A stretch of 33,874 nt of DNA from Bordetella parapertussis. GTDB taxonomy: Bacteria; Pseudomonadota; Gammaproteobacteria; Burkholderiales; Burkholderiaceae_C. The notes below the pieces were generated by a model. The model made no database searches and was not told the origin of the DNA. It saw only the letters and a list, made by a program, of their open reading frames with translations. The number at the start of each line of letters is the position of its first letter. The stretch's first letter is position 1. The position numbers and the translations under genes are program-made. Below, in pieces: positions 10,569 through 17,359 of the stretch. The stretch is from NCBI GenBank assembly GCA_945907335.1, contig CAMDSU010000001.1, positions 1-33,874 of the forward strand. Direction: 5' to 3'.

Positions 10569-11419
10569 GGCTCGGAGGACTCCGCTTGCACCGTTTGGTT
10601 GGTTTTGAAGGTGTAGCGCGAGACCATGGCCAATTGGTCAAATTCTTTTTTCATGGCGCTGGTAAACACCCCAAATGGCCCGGCAGCTGCAGCGATGTCT
10701 AACGCGGCGCGGTCAAGCGCTGTTATGCCGGAGCTTTTTAGGATTTGTGTGGTCAACACGCGCCCTTGGGCATTGACGGTCAGCACCATGGTGAGGCTGC
10801 CATAGAGTTTTTCGCCATTGGCTTGCGGGAAAAAGCGCGTGCCGCGTTCTTCAATCAGACGGCGCATGTGGTTTTGGTACACCGCAAAACTCACTTCACG
10901 GGTCGCAGGACTGACATAACGCGTGCGGGGTCTGGCGTTTTGTTCTGCAATGCGGCGTTCAATTTCAGCCAACCTATCCAGCAACTGACGCTGTTGTTGT
11001 GTCTGCTCAGCGGCTTGCGAAGACGTCTGGGGTTGAACGGCTGAATTGACCGCGATACGTTGTTTGATGCTTGCCAAAAGCGCGGTTTGTTGATGCTTCA
11101 TTTGCTGTAACTTGGCGTGATTGGCATCATCTGCCAGTCCGACCTGCGATTTTTCCGACAAGGGCAAGGGTGATTGGGCACGGCCGCGTGCGGCCTCACC
11201 ACCGCCTTGTAAATTGGCTTGCGCCAAGGCTTGCGGTTTAACCGTAGGCGGGCCTTCGCTGCGGCCATTCACCAAAATAATGTCTAGGGGACTTTGCGTC
11301 ATCAACCGGTCAAAGCCCGGCGGATCTGCGAATTTGAAGACCAGCAAGCCGACATGCAAACCCACCGACAAAGTGATGGCGATTTGCATGGGTGTGATCT
11401 GCAACGGCACAGGGATCAC
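10565..11419 (-). CDS. TonB-family energy transducer-like protein
   Basis: The 284-residue product has a short N-terminal cytoplasmic piece, one membrane segment at about residues 12-30, a Pro/Gln/Ala-rich periplasmic linker with a coiled-coil-like stretch (QQQRQLLDRLAEIERRIAEQ), and a TonB-type C-terminal domain at about residues 185-275 (YGSLTMVLTVNAQGRVLTTQILKSSG, then LDRAALDIAAAAGPFG). Such proteins carry proton-motive energy to outer-membrane receptors or work in envelope integrity. There are no exbB or exbD genes or receptors nearby, so the partner is unknown. I chose the GTG at 11419 because it overlaps the stop of the upstream RNase gene (GTGA); ATG at 11389 is an alternative that would shorten the cytoplasmic part. 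Confidence 0.8.
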   Translation of the reverse strand: MIPVPLQITPMQIAITLSVGLHVGLLVFKFADPPGFDRLMTQSPLDIILVNGRSEGPPTVKPQALAQANLQGGGEAARGRAQSPLPLSEKSQVGLADDANHAKLQQMKHQQTALLASIKQRIAVNSAVQPQTSSQAAEQTQQQRQLLDRLAEIERRIAEQNARPRTRYVSPATREVSFAVYQNHMRRLIEERGTRFFPQANGEKLYGSLTMVLTVNAQGRVLTTQILKSSGITALDRAALDIAAAAGPFGVFTSAMKKEFDQLAMVSRYTFKTNQTVQAESSEP

Positions 11420-13494
11420 ATGCTTGCGTTGGGGGCAGTTTCGCCCGGGGTGCTGGCATCGCTGGCGGCGTCTTCCATGTCCAAGGCAATGGCGATCGGG
11501 CCGACTGCATCATCGTCTTCCGCGTTGTCTTCTTCGGGGGCAGACACGGTGTCCAGCAGGCTGATAAATGTGGCTTTGACATCCAATGCCATGGTGTCAA
11601 CCTGACCGAGTTTCACACGAACCAAAGCGCCGCGTTCGAGCGCAGGTGCACCAACCACACTCAGCACCAAAGGTAAATTGACCGCTCTCACCACAGGGGG
11701 TTCACCCGCAAATGCTTTGATCACTGAAGCGTCAATTTCTTCCAATTGGTGCTGTTGTAAATACTTGAGTGTCCAGTACCGCTCCATGGTGGCTTGGTGC
11801 GTGTTGTAGGCGCTGTAAGCATCTTCAAACGCTGACACGATAGACATCAGATTGGCATCTTTCGGTTTGAACGAAGCCACCAGAGCCGCTGTGTTGCCAT
11901 GTTGAACGCAGGCCACCAGTTGCCATTGGTTGACCAGATCGGTGTAGCGGCGCAGTGGTGACGTGCTCCATGCATAACACGGCACACCAATACCTGCATG
12001 CGGAAGCGCACGCGTGCCCATGCGTACTTTTACACCAGGCGCCATGCTGGCCTGACTGCGGTACAGGCCCGGCACGCCCAAGTCGGCCAGCCACTGCCCC
12101 CATGTGCTGTTGGCCAAAATCATGGCCTCTGCAACGATCAGGTCAAGGGCAGCCCCTCGGGGGCGAATGCTCAGATTCACCGTTTCTTCGCCAGCGGGGC
12201 CATGTGCAGGCACCTCGTCGAGTTTGAAATTGAAATCCGGCCGGTTGAACTGCTCAGGTTTGCCGCGTACTTGTTCCCGCTGGGTTTTGAGCTGCTTGGC
12301 CAGTCTGTGCATGAAGGACAACGCGGTACGGGGCAGACCATGGTCCAGCAGTGGGTCCGGGTGCTGAAAGTCTGCATCGGTGAGCCATTGCTCGGTGACC
12401 ACATGGTCGAGTTTGTCGTGCCGCAAATTTGCCTGGATAGGAACTTTTTCTAGCCGGGTGGTGGTGTGTTCAATGGCCAGGGTATCTTCGTTGAAACTGA
12501 CATACAGAGAAAGTGCCGGACAAGCCCGCCCCTCGTCCAAGGTGTAGGTTTGCACGACGCTGTCTGGCAACATAGTGATTTTGTGGCCCGGCATATAGAC
12601 CGTTGACAAACGTTGACGTGCCACTTGGTCCAATGCATCGCCAGGTTGCAGCGCCAGTGCAGGTGCGGCAATGTGTATGCCCAGCACCACAGTGCCAGTG
12701 CCCAAGCCTTGTACGGATAACGCGTCATCGATTTCGGTGGTTTGTGAATCATCAATCGAATAGGCCGCCACATCGGCGAGAGGCAAGTCTTGCGGCAAGG
12801 CGGGTGCTTGCAATGCGGGGGGGAATCCGGTGCCCTTGGGGAAATGGTCAAACAAAAACCGTTGCCAATGAAAGTCATAGGCACTTTTGACGGCGCCAGC
12901 TTTTTGCAGCAAAGTCAGGGGCGCTTGCTGACTTTGCTTGGCAGCCAACACCACGGCTTTGTATTCGGGTGAATTTTTGTCCGGCTTGAACAAAATTTTG
13001 TAGAGCTGTGTTTGTATCGGCGCAGGGCAATGGCTTTGGGTCAATTGCTGTGCCCAGGATTCAATGAGTTCTTGCAGCGCTTTTTTCTTTTCAATCGCGG
13101 CCAATGCTTGCGCAATGATGTCTGCCGAGGCTTTTTTGAAATGCCCTTTGCCAGCTCGGCGGAAATAGTGCGGTGCCTCGGTCAGTTTGAGCAAACAGGC
13201 GACTTGCTCAGCCAAACTGGCTTTGTCGCTGAAATATTCACGGGCAAGGTCGGCGAATGAAAATTCATCTGGCGGCGCAAATTCCCAGGCCAGCTCTAAT
13301 TCAATACCGTCGGCAGTGACAGCCGCCTCGCGCAACAAATCAGCTGGCGCGGGTTTTTCAAACCGCAACAATACTTGGGCCGCTTTGACCTTGACGCGCT
13401 TGCCGGATTCAAGCTCTATTTGGGCGGATGTGTCGGCCTCGGACAGCACGCGACCGCTGTGGAGTTTGCCGGCTTCTTCGAACAATGCATACAT
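11416..13494 (-). CDS. Exoribonuclease II / RNase R-family (RNB domain) protein
   Basis: This 692-residue protein belongs to the RNB family of processive 3'-5' exoribonucleases that degrade RNA in the cytoplasm. The catalytic core motif is YSIDDSQTTEIDDALSV near residue 265, followed by LGIHIAAPAL and, later, the conserved substrate-channel region (LYRSQA; CYAWSTSPLRRYTDLVNQWQL). At the position equivalent to D207 of E. coli RNase II there is a glutamate (TEIDDA), a variant I recall from the plant/cyanobacterial RNB branch. The frame is open to 13563, but ATG at 13494 gives a sensible N terminus (MYALFEEAGKLHSGRV). It heads the - strand unit with the TonB-like gene, mtgA and ruvC and is divergent from rodA. 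Confidence 0.9.
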   Translation of the reverse strand: MYALFEEAGKLHSGRVLSEADTSAQIELESGKRVKVKAAQVLLRFEKPAPADLLREAAVTADGIELELAWEFAPPDEFSFADLAREYFSDKASLAEQVACLLKLTEAPHYFRRAGKGHFKKASADIIAQALAAIEKKKALQELIESWAQQLTQSHCPAPIQTQLYKILFKPDKNSPEYKAVVLAAKQSQQAPLTLLQKAGAVKSAYDFHWQRFLFDHFPKGTGFPPALQAPALPQDLPLADVAAYSIDDSQTTEIDDALSVQGLGTGTVVLGIHIAAPALALQPGDALDQVARQRLSTVYMPGHKITMLPDSVVQTYTLDEGRACPALSLYVSFNEDTLAIEHTTTRLEKVPIQANLRHDKLDHVVTEQWLTDADFQHPDPLLDHGLPRTALSFMHRLAKQLKTQREQVRGKPEQFNRPDFNFKLDEVPAHGPAGEETVNLSIRPRGAALDLIVAEAMILANSTWGQWLADLGVPGLYRSQASMAPGVKVRMGTRALPHAGIGVPCYAWSTSPLRRYTDLVNQWQLVACVQHGNTAALVASFKPKDANLMSIVSAFEDAYSAYNTHQATMERYWTLKYLQQHQLEEIDASVIKAFAGEPPVVRAVNLPLVLSVVGAPALERGALVRVKLGQVDTMALDVKATFISLLDTVSAPEEDNAEDDDAVGPIAIALDMEDAASDASTPGETAPNASM

Positions 13495-13501
13495 GGCTGC
13501 A

Positions 13502-13507
13502 ATTGTC
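13502..13507 (-). promoter_or_regulatory. Possible -10 element for the RNB-ruvC unit
   Basis: On the - strand GACAAT lies seven bases before the ATG at 13494, with TTGGTG 18 bases further upstream as a possible -35. This would give a leaderless transcript. There is no Shine-Dalgarno sequence before the start. Confidence 0.35.
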
Positions 13508-13549
13508 ACATGCGGGGCGAGCAGGCACCAAGGTGAGGCGGAATAGGTT

Positions 13550-13555
13550 GATAAT
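13550..13555 (+). promoter_or_regulatory. Possible -10 element for a leaderless rodA transcript
   Basis: GATAAT lies exactly six bases before the ATG at 13562. No good -35 and no close Shine-Dalgarno sequence are visible. The 67-base gap with the RNase gene would then hold two back-to-back promoters. Confidence 0.3.
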
Positions 13556-13561
13556 TCCGGC

Positions 13562-14716
13562 ATGGCTATGAGTTTTGAAAAACCCTATGTATGGCGACAA
13601 TTCACGCATGTATTGCGTGGCTTTGATGGACAGTTGACGCTGGCGGTTGCTTTGTTGGCTGCTGCTGGTTTGATCACCATGTTTGGCTCAGGTTATGCAA
13701 GCGGCATACGCTTTTGGGACCATGCCAGAAATCTTGCGCTGGCCTTTTGCATCATGTTTGTGGTGGCCCAAATTCCACCGCAGCGTTTGATGACCTTGGC
13801 GGTTCCCATCTACACCATTGGCTTGGCCTTGCTGGTCGGTGTGGCGTTATTCGGTTTGACGAAAAACGGTGCGCGCCGCTGGTTGAATGTTGGGATCGTG
13901 ATTCAGCCCAGTGAAATCATGAAAATCGGTATGCCCTTGATGCTGGCTTGGTGGTTTCAAAAACGAGAGGGACAGTTGCGGCCGTTGGATTTTTTGGTGG
14001 CGACTGTTTTGTTGGTCATGCCAGTGGCATTGATTGCCAAGCAACCCGACATGGGCACGGCGATTTTGGTGATGGCCGCCGGTGTGTATGTGTTGTATTT
14101 CGCCGGATTGGGCTGGAAATGGATCATCCCGCCTATCGTCATCGGGTTGATTGCCATTGGTTTTTTAGTTGTATTTGAGCCCATGCTTTGCGCCGATGAA
14201 GTCAAATGGCCAATGTTCAGAGAATACCAACGGCAGCGTGTGTGCACCTTGCTTGACCCTTGGCGCGACCCGTTGGGCAAAGGCTTTCACATCATCCAAG
14301 GCATGATTGCTATTGGTTCTGGTGGTTTCTTTGGCAAAGGCTTTATGCAGGGCACGCAAACCCACTTGGACTTCATCCCAGAGCGCACCACCGATTTTAT
14401 TTTTGCGGCTTACGGGGAAGAATTCGGTTTGCTGGGCAATTTGTGTTTGATCGCCGGCTTTGTGTTTTTGGTGTTCCGTGGCTTGTCCATTGCACTTGAA
14501 GGCCCCACATTATTTGCCCGCTTATTGGCAGGCAGTGTGACCTTGATTTTCTTCACCTACGCATTCGTCAACATGGGCATGGTCAGCGGCATACTTCCCG
14601 TCGTGGGCGTGCCTTTGCCTTTCATCAGTTATGGCGGGACAGCCATGGTCACGCTGGGTTTGGGCATGGGTATTTTGCTGTCCATTGCCAAAGCCAAACA
14701 GTTGGTGCAATCATGA
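13562..14716 (+). CDS. rodA: Rod-shape peptidoglycan polymerase RodA (SEDS family)
   Basis: RodA polymerises glycan strands for side-wall growth with PBP2 and the MreB elongasome in the inner membrane. The 384-residue protein has about ten hydrophobic segments, the KNGARRWLNVG and QPSEIMKIGMPL motifs, DPLGKGFHIIQG, and PERTTDFIFAAYGEEFG, where D278 matches the catalytic aspartate. It ends with LPFISYGGTAMVTLGLGMGIL. The RodA assignment over FtsW rests on the PSEIMKI and LPFISYGG variants and on the presence of ftsW in the dcw cluster. Start 13562 or ATG 13568 are both possible. No mreBCD or PBP2 gene is adjacent. The stop overlaps the next start (ATGA). Confidence 0.94.
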   Translation: MAMSFEKPYVWRQFTHVLRGFDGQLTLAVALLAAAGLITMFGSGYASGIRFWDHARNLALAFCIMFVVAQIPPQRLMTLAVPIYTIGLALLVGVALFGLTKNGARRWLNVGIVIQPSEIMKIGMPLMLAWWFQKREGQLRPLDFLVATVLLVMPVALIAKQPDMGTAILVMAAGVYVLYFAGLGWKWIIPPIVIGLIAIGFLVVFEPMLCADEVKWPMFREYQRQRVCTLLDPWRDPLGKGFHIIQGMIAIGSGGFFGKGFMQGTQTHLDFIPERTTDFIFAAYGEEFGLLGNLCLIAGFVFLVFRGLSIALEGPTLFARLLAGSVTLIFFTYAFVNMGMVSGILPVVGVPLPFISYGGTAMVTLGLGMGILLSIAKAKQLVQS

Positions 14717-15597
14717 GTAAAAAAATAGGCATAGTCGGTACGGGAAATATGGGTGGCGGAATGGCCAAACGTTTATTGGATCTGGGTTGGCTGGTATTTG
14801 TGCATGACCTAGACACCACCAAGCAATCCGCCTTGCAAGCCGCTGGTGCCCAAGCTTGCGCGCATGCGGCAGCGCTGGCGCAAGCCGCTGAGGTGGTGAT
14901 TGTGTGTGTGATTGATGCGTCGCAGGTGCAACAAGTGTTTGACGGGCCACACGGGTTGCTGGCCGGTTTGACTGCCGGTCAAACCGTGGTCATGTGTCCC
15001 ACTATTGCGCCCGCAGACACAGAACACTTCGCCCGACAGCTGCAGGCCATCGGTGTGCACATGGTGGATGCGCCGATGTCGGGCGGGCCCATCAGAGCCG
15101 CCAACGGCAGCATGAGCCTGATGTTGGCAGCGCCCGAGGCTGTATTGGCCGCCCAAGACGATTTATTGCAAGCTTTGTCCAACCAATGTGTGTTGATCAG
15201 TCACCGGGTCGGCGACGGCGCCCGCGTCAAATTGGTCAATAACCTGTTGGCCGGTATCAATTTGGTAGGCGCTTGCGAGGCCATGGTGTTGGCTGAAAAA
15301 ATGGGCTTGGCCAAAGAAACCGCGTTGTCGTTGATTGAGCGCTCCAGCGGACAAAGTTGGATCGCCAGTGACCGATTGAGACGCGTATTTGCCAACGACA
15401 CATCCATCGGTTCACACATGCGTTTATTGGCCAAAGACACCCGCTTGGCCATGGCCTCTGCGCAACAGGTGGGCTATGCAGGCTGGTTGGGCGAATCTGC
15501 AGCCAAAGCCTTTGCCATGGCTTGCGAGCAAGGCATGACCGACATGGACGACAGCAATATGCTGGCATTTATTCGCCAAGCCGCCGACCGTTCCTAA
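14713..15597 (+). CDS. NAD(P)-dependent beta-hydroxyacid dehydrogenase (3-hydroxyisobutyrate dehydrogenase family)
   Basis: The 294-residue product is a member of the family that includes 3-hydroxyisobutyrate dehydrogenase and tartronate semialdehyde reductase, soluble enzymes that oxidise or reduce small 3-hydroxy acids. The N-terminal Rossmann loop is GIVGTGNMGGGMA (residues 6-18). The substrate signature is DAPMSGGPIRAANGSMSLML (119-138). The catalytic lysine is K173 with N177 in KLVNNLLAGIN, and the C-terminal KDTRLAMASAQQVG is standard. The actual substrate cannot be read from the sequence. The ATG overlaps the rodA stop, so it is co-transcribed with rodA, though no functional link is evident. 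Confidence 0.88.
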   Translation: MSKKIGIVGTGNMGGGMAKRLLDLGWLVFVHDLDTTKQSALQAAGAQACAHAAALAQAAEVVIVCVIDASQVQQVFDGPHGLLAGLTAGQTVVMCPTIAPADTEHFARQLQAIGVHMVDAPMSGGPIRAANGSMSLMLAAPEAVLAAQDDLLQALSNQCVLISHRVGDGARVKLVNNLLAGINLVGACEAMVLAEKMGLAKETALSLIERSSGQSWIASDRLRRVFANDTSIGSHMRLLAKDTRLAMASAQQVGYAGWLGESAAKAFAMACEQGMTDMDDSNMLAFIRQAADRS

Positions 15598-15644
15598 GGT
15601 GCAGCCAGCGGCAAGCCTTTCGGTTTCAGACTGTTCATGTCAAT

Positions 15645-15663
15645 AACCTGATGTGCTCAGGTT
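15645..15663. other. Small inverted repeat upstream of tldD
   Basis: AACCTGA (15645-15651) and TCAGGTT (15657-15663) form a perfect 7-bp stem with a 5-base loop in the 92-base gap after the dehydrogenase gene. No T-run follows, so it could be a weak terminator, an operator or chance. Confidence 0.3.
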
Positions 15664-15677
15664 CAAAGCGTGGCTTC

Positions 15678-15683
15678 TACAAT
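15678..15683 (+). promoter_or_regulatory. Possible -10 element for a leaderless tldD transcript
   Basis: TACAAT lies exactly six bases before the ATG chosen for tldD at 15690. The bases before the start show no Shine-Dalgarno sequence. No matching -35 is visible. Confidence 0.3.
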
Positions 15684-15689
15684 GGCCGA

Positions 15690-17150
15690 ATGATTGCATA
15701 CGAACCCACCCTAGAACGCCTCTCGATCGCCCACAACCTGTTGCTCAAACCTTATGGTTTGGACGAGAGCCATTTGTCGCAGGCTTTATCAGCGATTCGT
15801 GCGCACCGCATCGATGACGCAGATTTGTATTTTCAATACACCCGTTCTGAGGGCTGGAGTCTGGAAGAAGGCATCGTCAAAACTGGATCATTCAGTATTG
15901 ACCAAGGGGTAGGTGTGCGAGCCGTGAGCGGAGAAAAAACTGCTTTCGCATATTCAGACGATATTTCTATGGCCTCGTTGATGGATGCGGCGCACACGGT
16001 GCGCAGCATTGCCGCCAGTGGAAAAAATGCCCAGACCAAAGTGCCAGCAAGAAAAATCGCTGGTTCGCGCAGCCTCTACCGCGATGACGATCCGATCGCC
16101 AGCTTAGACAGCACCGCCAAAGTGAATCTGCTCGAACGCTTGGAACAACAAGCACGTGCCAAAGACCCGCGCGTGGTGCAAGTCATGGCCGGCTTGGCCA
16201 GCGAATACGACGTGGTGCTGGTCGCTCGTGCCGATGGCACTTTGGCTGCCGATGTGCGCCCCTTGGTGCGTTTGTCATTGAGTGTGATCGTGGAAGAAAA
16301 AGGCCGCCGTGAAAGCGGTTCGGCCGGCGGCGGTGGCCGCTTCGGCTTGGCGCATTTCGACGAAGCTTGTTTAACCCGTTACGTGGACGAAGCCGTGGGT
16401 GCTGCCTTGACCAATTTGCAGGCGCAAGCCGCGCCTGCGGGCGAAATGACCGTGGTGCTCGGTTCTGGCTGGCCCGGGATTTTGTTGCACGAAGCGATTG
16501 GCCACGGTTTGGAAGGCGATTTCAACCGCAAGGGTTCGAGCGCATTCAGCGGCATGATCGGCCAACGTGTCGCTGCCAAAGGTGTCACCGTGCTCGACGA
16601 CGGCACGATTGCTGATAGACGCGGTTCACTCAATGTGGACGATGAAGGCAACGCCAGCCAGCGCAATGTGCTGATTGAAGACGGCATATTGAAAGCCTAT
16701 ATCCAAGACAGCATGAATGCGCGCTTGATGGGCGTGGCGCCCACCGGCAACGGCAGACGCGAAAGCTACGCCCACGTCCCTATGCCGCGCATGACCAATA
16801 CCTATATGTTGAGCGGTGACAAGCACCCAGAAGAAATCGTCGCCAGTATCAAAAAAGGTTTGTACGCCACCAATTTCGGCGGCGGCCAGGTGGACATCAC
16901 ATCAGGCAAGTTTGTGTTTTCCGCCAGCCAGGCCTATTGGGTGGAGAATGGAAAAATCCAATACCCGGTCAAAGGTGCGACCTTGGTTGGCAACGGCCCG
17001 GACGCACTGACCCGTGTGAGCATGATTGGCAACGACATGGCCTTAGACCCCGGTGTCGGCACTTGCGGCAAGGAAGGCCAAAGCGTACCGGTGGGAGTGG
17101 GTCAGCCCACGCTGCGTATCGACGGTTTGACCGTGGGCGGAACCGCTTAA
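15690..17150 (+). CDS. tldD: Metalloprotease TldD
   Basis: TldD pairs with TldE (PmbA) in a cytoplasmic zinc metalloprotease known from microcin B17 maturation, CcdA degradation and cleavage of unfolded peptides. The 486-residue length fits (E. coli 481). The zinc-binding HEAIGHGLEGDF motif is at residues 267-278, and the conserved end with TCGKEGQSVPVGVGQP carries the third-ligand cysteine region. The frame stays open upstream into the previous gene; ATG 15690 gives the length closest to the family, with ATG 15651 as alternative. tldE is not in the window, which is normal as it is often unlinked. The gene ends just before the aroG leader. Confidence 0.93.
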   Translation: MIAYEPTLERLSIAHNLLLKPYGLDESHLSQALSAIRAHRIDDADLYFQYTRSEGWSLEEGIVKTGSFSIDQGVGVRAVSGEKTAFAYSDDISMASLMDAAHTVRSIAASGKNAQTKVPARKIAGSRSLYRDDDPIASLDSTAKVNLLERLEQQARAKDPRVVQVMAGLASEYDVVLVARADGTLAADVRPLVRLSLSVIVEEKGRRESGSAGGGGRFGLAHFDEACLTRYVDEAVGAALTNLQAQAAPAGEMTVVLGSGWPGILLHEAIGHGLEGDFNRKGSSAFSGMIGQRVAAKGVTVLDDGTIADRRGSLNVDDEGNASQRNVLIEDGILKAYIQDSMNARLMGVAPTGNGRRESYAHVPMPRMTNTYMLSGDKHPEEIVASIKKGLYATNFGGGQVDITSGKFVFSASQAYWVENGKIQYPVKGATLVGNGPDALTRVSMIGNDMALDPGVGTCGKEGQSVPVGVGQPTLRIDGLTVGGTA

Positions 17151-17168
17151 AGCCTTCCGCTGGGCCTG

Positions 17169-17177
17169 TGCTACATT
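17169..17177 (+). promoter_or_regulatory. Possible extended -10 promoter of the aroG leader
   Basis: TGC followed by TACATT (17172-17177) matches an extended -10 element. The leader ATG at 17185 is eight bases after its end, so transcription could begin at or right beside that ATG. No -35 is visible at 16-18 bases, which extended -10 promoters can do without. It lies only about 20 bases after the tldD stop. Confidence 0.4.
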
Positions 17178-17184
17178 TCACGCC

Positions 17185-17253
17185 ATGAATTCAGCGCCTT
17201 TTCACTTTGCTTATTTTTACGTCTCACGCCCCACCGGCGGTCGAGAGGTCTGA
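17185..17253 (+). CDS. Phe/Tyr-rich leader peptide of aroG (22 aa)
   Basis: A short ORF encodes MNSAPFHFAYFYVSRPTGG then REV and a TGA stop. Between codons 6 and 12 it has three Phe codons (17200, 17206, 17215) and two Tyr codons (17212, 17218), three of them in a row. It lies directly before an attenuator and the DAHP synthase gene of aromatic amino acid synthesis. This is the arrangement of the enterobacterial pheA and pheST leaders: low charged tRNA-Phe or tRNA-Tyr would stall the ribosome at the aromatic codons. The codons Thr-Gly-Gly near the end encode the antiterminator arm. No ribosome binding site is seen before the ATG, so translation may be leaderless. The coding call is inference from composition and placement. 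Confidence 0.75.
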   Translation: MNSAPFHFAYFYVSRPTGGREV

Positions 17254-17309
17254 ACGCAACAACGCTCTGAACTTCCCAACCTACCGCCGGATCCCGGCGG
17301 TTTTTTTTT
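17234..17309 (+). promoter_or_regulatory. Transcription attenuator of aroG (antiterminator/terminator switch)
   Basis: Segment A, CCGGCGGT (17234-17241), lies in the tail of the leader ORF. Segment B, ACCGCCGG (17283-17290), is its perfect complement. Segment C, CCGGCGGT (17294-17301), is identical to A, so B can pair with either. B:C makes an 8-bp hairpin with a 3-base loop followed by a run of T to 17309, an intrinsic terminator. A:B is the antiterminator. A begins 14 bases after the last aromatic codon, so a ribosome stalled there leaves A free, while one at the leader stop (17251) covers it. aroG starts 50 bases beyond the T-run. Confidence 0.8.
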
Positions 17310-17359
17310 GTTAACGAATTTGTGTCTCATAAACAGTTGCAGCCTTCCAGGAGTCTTTC

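Noticed and set aside
11542..13609. Many ORFs over 60 codons on the + strand across the RNase gene
   Set aside because: They are shadows of a long coding frame; none has a domain, a ribosome binding site or a sensible neighbour arrangement.
17249..17272. Direct repeat TCTGAAC (17249-17255 and 17266-17272) between the leader stop and the terminator
   Set aside because: Seven bases is short and it does not take part in the A/B/C pairing; probably chance.
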